Notes: generated by a model not told the origin, from the sequence alone. 64,000 nt of DNA from Flavobacteriales bacterium (GCA_023957375.1 JAMLHB010000002.1:248001-312000), one strand, 5' to 3'. Shown: positions 51,475-61,543, numbered from the stretch's first letter. Numbers and translations: made by a program.

Positions 51475-51956
51475 GCGCCGGTGCGGTGCACCAGGACCAC
51501 GGCATGGGCAGCCACGCCTTCGCCGCGGCCGGTGAAGCCCATCCGCTCATTGGTGCTGGCCTTTACGGATACCGCATCCACGGGGGTTCCCAGGATGCCG
51601 GCGATGGCCTGCCGCATGGCCTCCACGTGGGGCCGCAGCTTGGGCTGTTCCAGCACCACGGTACAATCCATGTTGCCCACGGTCCATCCCTTTTCGCGAA
51701 GCAACTTCACCACATGCGCCAGCAGCATGCGGCTGTCCGCATCCTTCCACGCGGGGTCGGTGTCGGGGAAATGCAGCCCGATGTCGCCCAAGGCCACCGC
51801 CCCCAGCAAGGCATCGGCAATGGCATGCAGCAGCACGTCGGCATCGCTGTGCCCCATCCCGCCTTTCTGGAAAGGGATCAGCACGCCGCCCAGCAAGAAC
51901 GGCCGCCCTTCCACCAAGCGGTGCGAATCGTAGCCGTAGCCTGTGCGGATGTTCAT
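51471..51956 (-). CDS. ispF: 2-C-methyl-D-erythritol 2,4-cyclodiphosphate synthase
   Basis: The MEP-pathway enzyme that makes MEcPP. The 161-residue protein has GYGYDSHRLVEGRPFLLGGV (Asp and His metal ligands), GHSDADVLLHAIADALLGAVALGDIGLHFPD (second His) and VKASTNERMGFTGRGEGVAAHAV. The length is normal. Its start overlaps the stop of porV (51953-51956), so both are expected on one transcript that begins with porV. Confidence 0.95.
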   Translation of the reverse strand: MNIRTGYGYDSHRLVEGRPFLLGGVLIPFQKGGMGHSDADVLLHAIADALLGAVALGDIGLHFPDTDPAWKDADSRMLLAHVVKLLREKGWTVGNMDCTVVLEQPKLRPHVEAMRQAIAGILGTPVDAVSVKASTNERMGFTGRGEGVAAHAVVLVHRTGA

Positions 51957-53260
51957 TCCGCCGCGTCGGACTTCTTCTTGGCCTTGCCGTCGAAATTGAA
52001 GCCCAAGGTGAAGCGCAGGGTATTGGCCAGGGGGCTTTTCGTGGTGTTGGCGATCAGGTAGCTGAAGTCCAACGAGAAAATGCTGTACTTCACGCCCAAG
52101 CCCATGGTGAAGTACTTGCGGTCGCCTTTGGTGGCCGCCTCCCAGAAATAGCCCGTGCGGAAGGCAAACTGCTTGGCGTACCAGTACTCCAACCCACCTC
52201 CGAAATAGAGCTCGCGCAGTTCTTCGCGCATCTGGCTGCCGGGCTTCAGGTGCTGCACGCCCTCGGAATCGATGTACACATCGCCCGGAGCATCCGAAAA
52301 TGACCCCAGGATGCCTGCGGCCACGCCCCGGTTGGGATCTTCACCGCTGAAGATCACATAGTTGCCATCCTCGTCCGTATCGATATCCACGCCGCCGTCC
52401 TCCCGCGGTTTGGTCTTGTAGATCGGCGGAGTAGGCACCAGCAGCTTATTCACGTCTGCGTTGAAGGTGATGGTATTGTAGGGGTCGAGCTCCACCGTGA
52501 AGGCGGGCCCCACGCGGAGGTTGATCGGCAGGAAGTCGGTGCGGGCCGTTTCGCTGTAGGACATCTTGTTGCCCATGTTGGAGATGTCGATGCCGAAGGC
52601 GAGGGTGGCATCGCGGTCCGCCACGGTCATTTCATCGTTGTGGAAGAAGAAGGAAAGGTCGGCGGCAACGGCCTGGCCCGCCTTGGTGTTGGCCCCGCTG
52701 ACGTTGAGGCCGCCTGTAAGGTTGCTGTTGATGTAGCGCAGGGTGATGCCGCCCGAGGTGCGGTCGCTGAACTGCTGGGCAAAGGAGACGTCCACGGCGA
52801 ACTCGGCCGGTTTGAAGTCGCGGATCACGCTGCCGTTCATGTCGGTGAAGGTGATGCTGCCGAGGTTGAAATAGCGCAGTGAGCCGCCGAGGGCGCTTCG
52901 CTTGTTGAGCTTTTTGTATCCCGCCAAGTAGGTGAGGCTCATGTCGGGCACCAGGTTCCTCAACCATGGTGAGACGGAGATGCGCAGCTCACCCTCGTTT
53001 TCGGCAAAGGCGATCTTGCTGGGGTTCCAGTGCAGCGCATTGGCATCGGCAGGCAGGGCCACCCCCGCATCGCCCATGCCGCCCGATCGGGAATCGGGGC
53101 CGATCATCAGGAAGGGCACGGCGGTGGTAATGGTGTTGAGGCGCGGTCCGCATTCCTGCCCGCTGAGTTCGCTGATGCAGCCTTGACTGACCTGCGCGCA
53201 GAGGGCGGCGGAGGCTCCGAGGGCGCCCAGGAAGGCGGCTTGGCGGGCAATGAAGGTCAT
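51953..53260 (-). CDS. porV: T9SS outer-membrane protein PorV
   Basis: PorV is an outer-membrane beta barrel that receives T9SS cargo from the translocon and hands it to the attachment complex with PorU. The 435-residue protein has a signal peptide (about 1-22, ending ALCAQ). TAVPFLMIGPDSRSGGMGDAGVA and NALHWNPSKIAF are the typical PorV/FadL-like N-terminal motifs, and the C-terminal strand is FTLGFNFD. The start at 53260 (MTFIARQ) is set by the signal peptide. TATATTTG lies 35 nt upstream. It is next to porU, as in Flavobacteriia. Confidence 0.92.
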   Translation of the reverse strand: MTFIARQAAFLGALGASAALCAQVSQGCISELSGQECGPRLNTITTAVPFLMIGPDSRSGGMGDAGVALPADANALHWNPSKIAFAENEGELRISVSPWLRNLVPDMSLTYLAGYKKLNKRSALGGSLRYFNLGSITFTDMNGSVIRDFKPAEFAVDVSFAQQFSDRTSGGITLRYINSNLTGGLNVSGANTKAGQAVAADLSFFFHNDEMTVADRDATLAFGIDISNMGNKMSYSETARTDFLPINLRVGPAFTVELDPYNTITFNADVNKLLVPTPPIYKTKPREDGGVDIDTDEDGNYVIFSGEDPNRGVAAGILGSFSDAPGDVYIDSEGVQHLKPGSQMREELRELYFGGGLEYWYAKQFAFRTGYFWEAATKGDRKYFTMGLGVKYSIFSLDFSYLIANTTKSPLANTLRFTLGFNFDGKAKKKSDAAE

Positions 53261-53295
53261 GGGGAGGGATACTTTCTGCGAGGGAAAAAGGGCGG

Positions 53296-53303
53296 CAAAT
53301 ATA
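53296..53303 (-). promoter_or_regulatory. Promoter -7 box (TATATTTG) of porV
   Basis: A full match to TAnnTTTG on the minus strand, 35 nt before the porV ATG and within the porU-porV gap. Confidence 0.5.
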
Positions 53304-53329
53304 CGTGGCATGCAGGGGGTTATTGCCCG

Positions 53330-56300
53330 CTACCGCAGGATAACGAGCTTCTCGAGTTTTTCGGCCCGTTCCCCGGTGGGGGTGGTGATGCTGAGCCGGT
53401 AGACATAAACGCCCCGCCCGATGCGGTCGCCTTGGTCATCCAATCCGTTCCAGGGCAGGGGCTCGCTGCGGAAGCCGTTGCACTGCAGACGCCGGTTCAG
53501 GGTCTTTACCAAACGGCCGGCCACGGTGAACACCTGCACCTGGCAATCCAAGGTGGTGCAGGGCCTGTTGTGTTCAAAGTAGAACTCAGTGTGGGTGGTG
53601 AAGGGGTTGGGGTAGTTCAGCACGTGCTCCAAGGCCAGTTCGGCGGAAGGCGCCACCACGAATTCCACGCTCTGGGTGCTGCTGTTGTTGTACACGTCCC
53701 ACGCCTTCAGGTCCAAGGTATGACGGCCTTCCGGCAAGCTGCTGAACCGGTAGCGCACCTGGCCGCTCTTGTATGTGTCCTTGTCGGCCTCGTACCAGTC
53801 GTTCAGCACGATGGCGTTCTGCGTGTTGGCGTCCAGCACCGCCACCAGGTCGTGGCCAATGCTGCTTCCCATGGTATTGATGCCGTTGCTATCGTACAAT
53901 TTGGCGAAGAGCAGGGGGGTTTCGTTGGTGGTTCCCCCGTTCACGAAGCTTTCGTCGTTCAGGTGCAGTTCGATGGAAGGCCCTTGGAGATCGGCCACGG
54001 CCGTGTTGTCCGTTCCGCCCACCAAGGGGTTGTTGGAATAGCCGCAGGCGTTTGTGGCCAAGCTTTCCGCGTAGATGGACACACGCCCTGAATCCACCCG
54101 GTAGTCAATGTCCTTGGGTACCACGAAGGTGAACTGGAACTGCCCGTTGGCCACGGTGGCCCGGCCTCGGTAGATGATGTTTTTGCGCACTTGGAAGTTG
54201 AACGGTGCGGCATTGCCGCCCGGGTCGTTCATCAGGGCGGCCGTGGCCACTTTTTTGTCGAAGATGGTGGGCACCACGGTGCCGTTGAAGCCGGTGAGGG
54301 CCTGCCCGTCCGGCCCGTTCACGGTGCCGCTGATGCGGATGGTGGAAAGGGCCTTGATGGTGTCCACCGGATTGCCCAAGGTGTCGGTAATGGCCGTGAT
54401 GGCCACACTGTTGCGGGCCATGGCCAACCGCATGGAGGGGTCGCCCAGCAGGGTGAAGTTGCGGTGGTTGGGCGTGCCGCTGCCGGAGTGGGGCGTGGCG
54501 GCCACCTTGCACCGCCGGTAGATGTCGCCCATGCGCTGGTCGCGGCCCTGCTCATCGGTGGGCAGGAAGGCCACGTCGTAGAACTTGTTGGACAGGAATT
54601 GGTTTTGGCTGCTGAAGGCCAGCCGCGTGGTGGTCATCAAACCGATTCCCCCGCCAGCGGGGTTCAGTAGCACATACTCCCCGGCGGAGGTCCGCCCGGG
54701 ATCGTCCCAGCGGCTGAATTCGCAGGTGGCGGTCATGAACAAGGGCAACCGGTCGAAGTTGGTCCAGCCCAGGATGGTGGCATTGTCCAGGATACGCTCA
54801 TGGGCCCACCCCACTTCTCCCCCATGGCCGACATAGTTCACCAGCAGCGCACCTTTTTGCACACGGTCGCGCAGGTCTCTGGCGGCATCGGGATACCGCT
54901 GTCCGCCGGGGGTGCTGTACTGGGTGTACGCGTCCAAATAGATCTTGGAGATGTTCAGGCAGGGCGATTCACGCTCCACGCGCACGGCCAGTTTGTCGCT
55001 GTTGGACATGTGCACGATCCCTTCCACCCCATCGCCATCCTGGTCGTCCGAGCAGAACAGTACTTGGTTGCGCCAGTCATTGGCTCCCCCGTCTCCTGCT
55101 GCATCACACGCGGTAGCCGCCGTGCCCGAGAGGCTGAGCCTGTCGTAGTTCAGCAGCTTGTCCACCACGGCCCGCGCCTGGTCCAGGCTGCTCACCGGGA
55201 ACCGCCCCACCCCCATGTCGATCAGGTCGTTCTGCGCCTCGCCTTCCGCATCCCCCAGGATCACGAAGTAATCATCCGACGTGTACGATTGGGTCAGGTC
55301 CCAGGAGTTGACGCTCTGGTAGGTGGGGATGAGGTTCTGGTTGCCCGTGGTTTGGGCCATGTTGTTGTACGAACCGTCTCCGAACAACAGCAAGTAGCGC
55401 GGCAACAGGAGGCTGTCCGGCCCGGCCTTGTCATAGAGCATTTTCATGTAGCGCTTGATCGCCGTGGCATCGCGCTGCCCCGATGAAAACTCGTTGAACA
55501 CCTGCTGCAGGCCGGCCACCTGTACCACAAGCCCCTCCTCCATCCGGCGTTGCGCCAAGCGGTTGGCCTCGGTGAGGAATTCCGCGGGCGCCACGATCAC
55601 CAGGTCGGTGGGCAGGGGCGTGCCATGCAGGTCCTGCGCGGGCACGTGCCCGATCGCTGTGGGCACCAGCAGGCCGCTGCCTTTGAAGGCGATGAATTCC
55701 CGCAGGCTGTCGGTGCCCACCACGAAGCTTTGCTGGCTGCCGTTCGCCGTGGTAGGTACTTCCCGCACGTCCACCGGTGAGGTGACCTCCCAAACATGCT
55801 CCACCCCTGCGGCCATCTCCATGGTGAATTGGCCCACCCGCCCCGGCCCCACCGAGCTCAGGTCGCGAAATCCCATCTGGTCCCCCGCCATGCGCAGTTG
55901 GCGCCTGGCGTTCACCTCCAGGAAATCCATGTAGCCGAGCGAAGTAACGGGGTCGTACTTGTTGTAGGTCACCGTAACAGGCAGGTTGGATCCCGAGGCC
56001 GGGAACCCGAACAACGTGCTTTCATACTTGCCGTATGGTGCCGTAACATTGGTCCCCACGGATGCAATGGGGATGTTCTGCACGGCTCCTGCGGCCTGCA
56101 CGGTGAAGGAACTGCTTCCCCCGATGGAGCGCCCCAGCAGGTTCACGCGCAACCAGGCCGAATCGCCCGGGTTCAGATTGGGCAGGGCAAAGCCGTAGTT
56201 GTAGGTGGTCACTTGGTCGAAGATCTCGCTGAACATCACCCGGCCGGACTTGACGAGGTTCGTGCCGTCGTTGTCGATCGCCATGCGGTCGTTGAACACG

Positions 56301-57229
56301 GTGACCTGATCGGTGGGCGGCCCGCCGTGAAGCTGTGCCTGCGTGATGCGCTTGGGCGCATCGGTGCCGATGCCGATGAAATAGCTGGCGGAATCGGAGT
56401 AGAAATTCTTCACATGCTCAAACCGCTTTCCGTCGGCGCTGCGTACCCAGCGCTGCGGGCCGCTTGCATAAAAAAGGAGGCGGTCGCCCGGCCCGAAGAT
56501 GCCGTCCCCGCCGTCTTCCACCCGGATGGCATTCTGAACAAGGTCGGTGGGCGGTTGCAGGCTGTTGGAAAAGGGCAGCAGCCCGGCGTGGTTGCCGTAG
56601 ATGTTGATGGCGTCCGAGGCCAAATTGCCCACATCAACCCCCAACTGCCGCAGGAACTGGTAACTGATCTCATAAACCCCATCCTTGGCCACGGTGAAGC
56701 GGTACCAGTCTCCCTGTGCCAATTTGGAATGATCGGGGTAATCCGCAGCCCGCAGGCTGCCCCGCCCGCCGTGCTCCTCCACCACCTGCAGGCGGTAGCT
56801 GTCCAAGCGTTCGAGCTGCCCGGTGGCCGGATTGCGCCGGAAAGGTTCAATGTCCACCACGGCATAGGGCACCTTGCGTGATTCGCCCAGGAAAGAAGTG
56901 ACCACGGGCTCGGGCCCGGGTTCACCGATGCCGGGCCATTGCCGGATCTCCTCGGCGGACAAGGGCAGCCACTGCCGGTCCGAAAGGTGGACCGTGAAGC
57001 CGGTGGTACCCAAGCCCAGCCTGCGCACCTCATGGATGACGGGCAGGTTCTCCCGGGTGGCATCGGGGATCACCTTGCCCCACCATTGCGGCAATGCCGA
57101 CCGTGGGTGCTCCGCCACTTGCCTTCCGGCGTTTGTTGCCAACCCTGGCACGGCCCGCTGCGCAGGCTCGGTTTGCTGGGCGGAAGCGGTGATGGAGGCA
57201 AAAAGCAAAAGGCCAAAGCACGCTCGCAT
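53330..57229 (-). CDS. porU: T9SS sortase PorU
   Basis: PorU is the surface cysteine protease that cleaves the C-terminal signal of T9SS cargo and links it to A-LPS or releases it. The 1299-residue protein has a signal peptide (about 1-20, ASAQQ), an N-terminal domain and the C25 gingipain-like catalytic domain with YLLLFGDGSYNN, the His motif LLVNYVGHGGEVGWAHE and the Cys motif TATCEFSRWD. A C-terminal sorting-type domain ends DDQGDRIGRGVYVYRLSI. ATG at 57229 is used; two codons of an upstream TTG frame are ignored. Confidence 0.94.
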   Translation of the reverse strand: MRACFGLLLFASITASAQQTEPAQRAVPGLATNAGRQVAEHPRSALPQWWGKVIPDATRENLPVIHEVRRLGLGTTGFTVHLSDRQWLPLSAEEIRQWPGIGEPGPEPVVTSFLGESRKVPYAVVDIEPFRRNPATGQLERLDSYRLQVVEEHGGRGSLRAADYPDHSKLAQGDWYRFTVAKDGVYEISYQFLRQLGVDVGNLASDAINIYGNHAGLLPFSNSLQPPTDLVQNAIRVEDGGDGIFGPGDRLLFYASGPQRWVRSADGKRFEHVKNFYSDSASYFIGIGTDAPKRITQAQLHGGPPTDQVTVFNDRMAIDNDGTNLVKSGRVMFSEIFDQVTTYNYGFALPNLNPGDSAWLRVNLLGRSIGGSSSFTVQAAGAVQNIPIASVGTNVTAPYGKYESTLFGFPASGSNLPVTVTYNKYDPVTSLGYMDFLEVNARRQLRMAGDQMGFRDLSSVGPGRVGQFTMEMAAGVEHVWEVTSPVDVREVPTTANGSQQSFVVGTDSLREFIAFKGSGLLVPTAIGHVPAQDLHGTPLPTDLVIVAPAEFLTEANRLAQRRMEEGLVVQVAGLQQVFNEFSSGQRDATAIKRYMKMLYDKAGPDSLLLPRYLLLFGDGSYNNMAQTTGNQNLIPTYQSVNSWDLTQSYTSDDYFVILGDAEGEAQNDLIDMGVGRFPVSSLDQARAVVDKLLNYDRLSLSGTAATACDAAGDGGANDWRNQVLFCSDDQDGDGVEGIVHMSNSDKLAVRVERESPCLNISKIYLDAYTQYSTPGGQRYPDAARDLRDRVQKGALLVNYVGHGGEVGWAHERILDNATILGWTNFDRLPLFMTATCEFSRWDDPGRTSAGEYVLLNPAGGGIGLMTTTRLAFSSQNQFLSNKFYDVAFLPTDEQGRDQRMGDIYRRCKVAATPHSGSGTPNHRNFTLLGDPSMRLAMARNSVAITAITDTLGNPVDTIKALSTIRISGTVNGPDGQALTGFNGTVVPTIFDKKVATAALMNDPGGNAAPFNFQVRKNIIYRGRATVANGQFQFTFVVPKDIDYRVDSGRVSIYAESLATNACGYSNNPLVGGTDNTAVADLQGPSIELHLNDESFVNGGTTNETPLLFAKLYDSNGINTMGSSIGHDLVAVLDANTQNAIVLNDWYEADKDTYKSGQVRYRFSSLPEGRHTLDLKAWDVYNNSSTQSVEFVVAPSAELALEHVLNYPNPFTTHTEFYFEHNRPCTTLDCQVQVFTVAGRLVKTLNRRLQCNGFRSEPLPWNGLDDQGDRIGRGVYVYRLSITTPTGERAEKLEKLVILR

Positions 57230-57366
57230 GAACAACTCGTAAGCTGGTTTCTTGGGGTATGGGGGCTAAAGTATACCTTCGACCCGTTCAAATCCGGGCT
57301 ACCCGTAAACGCCCCCTTCAGCCGCTTATTGCAGGGGGCAATAACAACGAACTCGGTTCCGCTACG

Positions 57367-57374
57367 TATACTTG
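57367..57374 (+). promoter_or_regulatory. Promoter -7-like box (TATACTTG)
   Basis: The same octamer as the tracrRNA promoter, 33 nt before the ATG at 57408, in the divergent gap to porU. Confidence 0.45.
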
Positions 57375-57407
57375 GCGCTTCCAAGGGGCTATGAACGATC
57401 GTGCAGC

Positions 57408-58385
57408 ATGAGTAAAAGGACCGGCAGAAGTGTCGCTCTAGGGCTTGCCATGGGCCTTCTGGGCACGATGTCCGCACTGGCGCAGGACCCGCAGTTCACG
57501 CAGTTCTACGCAAACCCGTTGTACCTCAACCCGGCCTTTGCGGGCACGGTGAGGTGTCCCCGGGCCACGTTGAACTACCGAAACCAATGGCCCGCCCTCA
57601 GCGGCACCTTTGTGACCACCAGCGCCAGCTACGACCAGGACGTGCGGGGCATCATGGGCGGCCTGGGCCTGTTGATCACCAGCGACCAGGCAGGCAAGGG
57701 AACCCTGAACACCACCACCATCAGCGGCATCTATTCCTACACCCAGGCGGTCAGCAGCAAATTCTCCATCAAGGCGGGCTTCCAGGCCACCTACTTCCAG
57801 AAATCGCTGGATTGGAACAAGCTCACGTTCGGCGACCAGATCGACCCGCGCCGGGGCTTCATCTACGCCACCAACGACGTGCCGCGCGGCGGCAGTGTGG
57901 GCAACGCCGACTTCTCCGCGGGCATCCTGGGCTATACCGACATCTTTTTCGTGGGCTTCGCCGCGCACCACCTCACCGAACCCAACGAGTCGCTGATCGT
58001 AGGAACGAGCAAAATGCCCATGAAGCTCACCGCCCATGCCGGCGCGGCCATCCCCTTGGGCATGCGCGGCAAATACGGCGAGGCCAAAACCAAGCTCGCA
58101 CCCAACATACTATTCCAACAGCAGGCCGCGTTCCAGCAATTGAACTTGGGCATGTACGTGGACCACGGCCCGATCATCGCCGGGGTATGGTACCGCTCAC
58201 GCGATGCCTTCATCGCCCTGATCGGCTTCCAAACCGAGCACCTCAAGTTCGGCTACAGCTATGACGTCACCACCAGCAAGCTCACCACCGCCACCGCCGG
58301 ATCGCATGAAGTGAGCCTCACCCTGCAATTCGACTGCAAGAAGAAACGCCGCCGGGTACGCACCGTGCCCTGCCCGGTATTCTAG
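57408..58385 (+). CDS. PorP/SprF family T9SS membrane protein
   Basis: A 325-residue outer-membrane protein with a signal peptide (about 1-25, ending ALAQ). The PorP/SprF family hallmark DPQFTQFYANPLYLNPAFAG is directly after it, followed by amphipathic strands (GLGLLITSDQAGKGTLNTTTISGIYSY, AGFQATYF) and a C-terminal strand. PorP/SprF proteins attach T9SS substrates or help motility adhesins. It lies between porU and gldJ, where many flavobacteria have no such gene. The start is set by the signal peptide. Confidence 0.88.
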   Translation: MSKRTGRSVALGLAMGLLGTMSALAQDPQFTQFYANPLYLNPAFAGTVRCPRATLNYRNQWPALSGTFVTTSASYDQDVRGIMGGLGLLITSDQAGKGTLNTTTISGIYSYTQAVSSKFSIKAGFQATYFQKSLDWNKLTFGDQIDPRRGFIYATNDVPRGGSVGNADFSAGILGYTDIFFVGFAAHHLTEPNESLIVGTSKMPMKLTAHAGAAIPLGMRGKYGEAKTKLAPNILFQQQAAFQQLNLGMYVDHGPIIAGVWYRSRDAFIALIGFQTEHLKFGYSYDVTTSKLTTATAGSHEVSLTLQFDCKKKRRRVRTVPCPVF

Positions 58386-58411
58386 CAAGGAAGGAACCAG
58401 CCACGAACGCC

Positions 58412-60175
58412 ATGAACACAATGAATCTGACACGGAACCTGGCCCTACTGGGCTGCGCCGGCCTGCTGTTGGCCGGCTGCCGCTTCGAGCAGAGCACCGC
58501 CACGGGTTGGAACTACAACGACTCGCGCAACGGAGGCTTCGAAAAGGCACCGTTCGATGAACAGGAAACCGGACCCGGCCTGGTGCTGATCGAGGGCGGC
58601 CAATTCACCATGGGCCGCGTGGTGGACGACCTCACCCACGAATGGAACAACATCCCCCGCACCGTAACAGTTTCCTCCTTCTACATGGATGAAACCGAGG
58701 TGACCAACCTGCACTGGTGCGAATACCTCTACTGGCTGGAACGCGTCTACGCGGCCGACTATCCGGAAATCTACAAGAAGGCCCTGCCCGACACCTTGGT
58801 GTGGCGCAGCAAACTGGCCTTCATGGAGCCCAAGGTGGAATACTACCTGCGCCACCCGGCCTACCGCGACTACCCCGTGGTGGGCGTGAACTGGCTGCAG
58901 GCCAATGACTACTGCGCCTGGCGCGGGGACCGGGTGAACGAGGCCATCCTCATCCGCGAGGGCCTCTTCGAACACTACCCCAACCAGATCAACGAAGACC
59001 ATTACACCACGGACAGCTACCTGGCCGGCCAGTATGAAAGCGGCAAGAAAGTGGACGGGATCAAGGATTTCAACCCCAACAAGGACACGCGCAACGTGCG
59101 TATGGAGGACGGCATCCTGCTTCCCCGCTACCGCCTCCCCACGGAGGCTGAATGGGAATACGCCGCATACGGGCTGGTGGGCAATACCGTGGACGAGCGC
59201 ATCGTCGAGCGGCGCATCTATCCGTGGAACGGCCACTTCGTGCGTTACGACAGCCGCAAAAAAGGAGGCTCCTTCTTCGGCGACTTCCGCGGCAACTTCA
59301 TGCGCGGCAGGGGCGACTACATGGGCGTGGCCGGCAGCTTGAACGACAATGCCGACATCACCTCGCCGGTGTTCAGCTACTGGCCCAACGACTACGGTCT
59401 GTACAACATGGCCGGCAACGTGAGCGAATGGACCATGGACGTGTACCGCCCCTTGTCGTACGAGGACGTGGGTGACCTGCAGCCCTTCCGCGGCAACGTG
59501 TTCAAGACCAAGGTGCTCAACAGCGACGGCGACATCGCCGACAAGTACGACAAGGTGATCTACGACATCGACGGGGTGAAATACTGGCTCACCCAATTCC
59601 AGGAAAAGCTCGGCACACGTGCCACCGAAGAGGAAACAGCCTTGCTGGAAAACCTGAACACCAAGGTGGGGCAGGCCGAGGAGCTGGTGAACACCCGCAA
59701 GAACGACGCCGCCCAGCAGCAGATCCAGGACATGGTGGACCTGATCAAGGGCCAAGACCTGGAGATCTGCCCGAAACTCTTGGCCGGCATCAGCGAATAC
59801 CAAAGCGAACAACCGGGCCAGGTGAAGGAACGGCGCGTGACCGTGGAGGAGAACATCGACCGGCGCAACTACCGCGAGTCCGACAACATCGACTACGTGG
59901 ACGGCGACAAGGAAAGCAGCATCTACTACGAGCAGCCCGACTACACCGGCAATGCCATGTACGACTGGGGTAAAACCACCCTGATCAACGACCATGCACG
60001 TGTATACAAGGGGGCCAGCTGGGCCGATCGCATCTACTGGGCCAACCCCGGCACCCGCCGCTACCTGGACGAGCGCCAAAGCACCGCCACCATCGGCTTC
60101 CGTTGCGCCATGACGCGCGTGGGCAGCCCCATCGGCCTGGGTGACGACAAGCGCCGCAAGAGCCTGAAGAAATAA
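58412..60175 (+). CDS. gldJ: Gliding motility/T9SS lipoprotein GldJ
   Basis: GldJ is an outer-membrane lipoprotein needed for T9SS and gliding in Flavobacterium. The 587-residue protein has a lipobox LLLAGC (Cys23) and an FGE-sulfatase-type fold: EGGQFTMGR, FYMDETEVTN, YPVVGVNWLQANDYC, RLPTEAEWEYAA, YGLYNMAGNVSEWTMD, KGASWADR and TIGFRCAM. A helical insertion (about 385-445) is typical. GldK also has this fold, but the neighbours porU and murF identify GldJ. An alternative ATG is at 58421. A terminator follows. Confidence 0.9.
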   Translation: MNTMNLTRNLALLGCAGLLLAGCRFEQSTATGWNYNDSRNGGFEKAPFDEQETGPGLVLIEGGQFTMGRVVDDLTHEWNNIPRTVTVSSFYMDETEVTNLHWCEYLYWLERVYAADYPEIYKKALPDTLVWRSKLAFMEPKVEYYLRHPAYRDYPVVGVNWLQANDYCAWRGDRVNEAILIREGLFEHYPNQINEDHYTTDSYLAGQYESGKKVDGIKDFNPNKDTRNVRMEDGILLPRYRLPTEAEWEYAAYGLVGNTVDERIVERRIYPWNGHFVRYDSRKKGGSFFGDFRGNFMRGRGDYMGVAGSLNDNADITSPVFSYWPNDYGLYNMAGNVSEWTMDVYRPLSYEDVGDLQPFRGNVFKTKVLNSDGDIADKYDKVIYDIDGVKYWLTQFQEKLGTRATEEETALLENLNTKVGQAEELVNTRKNDAAQQQIQDMVDLIKGQDLEICPKLLAGISEYQSEQPGQVKERRVTVEENIDRRNYRESDNIDYVDGDKESSIYYEQPDYTGNAMYDWGKTTLINDHARVYKGASWADRIYWANPGTRRYLDERQSTATIGFRCAMTRVGSPIGLGDDKRRKSLKK

Positions 60176-60194
60176 GCCCTGTGCATAAGCCGTG

Positions 60195-60232
60195 AAAGGC
60201 CCCGGTTCAAAGGAAAGGACCGGGGCCTTTTC
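60195..60232 (+). terminator. Rho-independent terminator after gldJ
   Basis: The arms AAAGGCCCCGGT and ACCGGGGCCTTT enclose a ten-base loop and are followed by TCTTT. The tail overlaps the murF promoter box. Confidence 0.8.
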
Positions 60233-60236
60233 TTTG
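60229..60236 (+). promoter_or_regulatory. Promoter -7-like box (TTTCTTTG), predicted leaderless start of murF
   Basis: TTTCTTTG differs from TAnnTTTG at one base and ends 5 nt before the ATG at 60242. Confidence 0.3.
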
Positions 60237-60241
60237 CGCCC

Positions 60242-61543
60242 ATGGTGAGCATCCTGGAACTGCACCGAATTTTCCTCGCCTCCGCCGGCATCTGCACCGA
60301 TACCCGCAAACCCTTGCCCGGCGGCATTTTCTTTGCCCTGAACGGCCCCAACTTCAACGCCAATGCCTTTGCGGCCAAGGCCCTGGGGGCGGGGTGCTCC
60401 CACGCCGTGGTGGATGACCCCGCCGCAGTTGCGGATGAACGCTTCCTCCTTGTTCCCGACGCGCTAAAGGCGTTGCAAGACTTGGCCCGCGAGCACCGCC
60501 GCACGTTCAAGGGTCCCGTCATCGGCATCACCGGCACCAACGGCAAAACCACCACCAAGGAATTGGTGCATGCGGTGCTGGCCGCCGAGCGCCCCACCCT
60601 GGCCACCGAAGGCAACCTGAACAACCACATCGGCGTGCCCCTCACCCTGCTGAAGCTAAAACCCGAGCACCGCATCGCCATCATTGAAATGGGCGCCAGC
60701 AAGCGTGGCGACATCGCCGAACTGTGCGCCATCGCCGAACCCACCCACGGCCTGATCACGAACATCGGAAAGGCCCACCTGGAAGGCTTCGGCAGCGTGG
60801 AAGGCGTGGTGCGCACAAAGACCGAGCTCTACGCCTGGCTCCGCGAACGGGGCGGCACCGCCTTCGTCAATGGCGATGATGCGCTGCTCATGGCCAAGAG
60901 CGAGGGTCTCCAGCGCATCACCTACGGTACCCAAGCGGGCCTCGACACCTGCGGTAACCCCGTGACCGCCGAGGAGCCCTGCATGGAATTGGTGGTCGAC
61001 CACCTGGATGAAAACGGCCACTACCACTTGGCCACGCACTTGATCGGCGACTACAACGCCCCCAACGCCCTCGCCGCCATTTGCATCGGGCGGCACTTCG
61101 GTGTTCCCGACGAGCTGATCATTGGTGCGCTCTCGAACTATGTGCCTGGCAACAACCGCTCTCAGCTCAAAGATACCGACCGCAACCGCCTGGTGCTCGA
61201 TGCCTACAACGCCAACCCCACCAGCATGGCGGCGGCCTTGGAGAACTTCGCACACCTCAACACCGAGCGAAAAAAGCTCGTGATCCTCGGCGATATGCGC
61301 GAGCTCGGCGAAACCAGCCGGAGCGAACATGCGGCCATTATTCAATTGGTGAAGCGGCTTGGGTTGGATGCCGTGCTCGTGGGCCCGGAGTTCATGCAAG
61401 CCGCACCGGAGGTCGCCCTGCGCCGCTTCCCCAACGTGGCCGCTGCCGTGGAAGCATTGAAAGCCGCCAAACCCACCGGTCTACTGGTGCTGGTAAAAGG
61501 CTCGCGCGGGGTGAAGTTGGAAGAGGTGGTCGGGGTGCTGTAG
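60242..61543 (+). CDS. murF: UDP-MurNAc-tripeptide--D-Ala-D-Ala ligase
   Basis: MurF adds D-Ala-D-Ala to the peptidoglycan precursor in the cytoplasm. The 433-residue protein has an N-terminal UDP-binding domain (TDTRKPLPGGIFFALNG), the ATP-binding P-loop GITGTNGKTTTKELVHAVL, EMGASKRGDIAELC, and the central and C-terminal domains with DAYNANPTSMAAALEN and LGDMRELGETSRSEHAAI. The length is normal. It follows gldJ as in many Flavobacteriia. Confidence 0.96.
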   Translation: MVSILELHRIFLASAGICTDTRKPLPGGIFFALNGPNFNANAFAAKALGAGCSHAVVDDPAAVADERFLLVPDALKALQDLAREHRRTFKGPVIGITGTNGKTTTKELVHAVLAAERPTLATEGNLNNHIGVPLTLLKLKPEHRIAIIEMGASKRGDIAELCAIAEPTHGLITNIGKAHLEGFGSVEGVVRTKTELYAWLRERGGTAFVNGDDALLMAKSEGLQRITYGTQAGLDTCGNPVTAEEPCMELVVDHLDENGHYHLATHLIGDYNAPNALAAICIGRHFGVPDELIIGALSNYVPGNNRSQLKDTDRNRLVLDAYNANPTSMAAALENFAHLNTERKKLVILGDMRELGETSRSEHAAIIQLVKRLGLDAVLVGPEFMQAAPEVALRRFPNVAAAVEALKAAKPTGLLVLVKGSRGVKLEEVVGVL

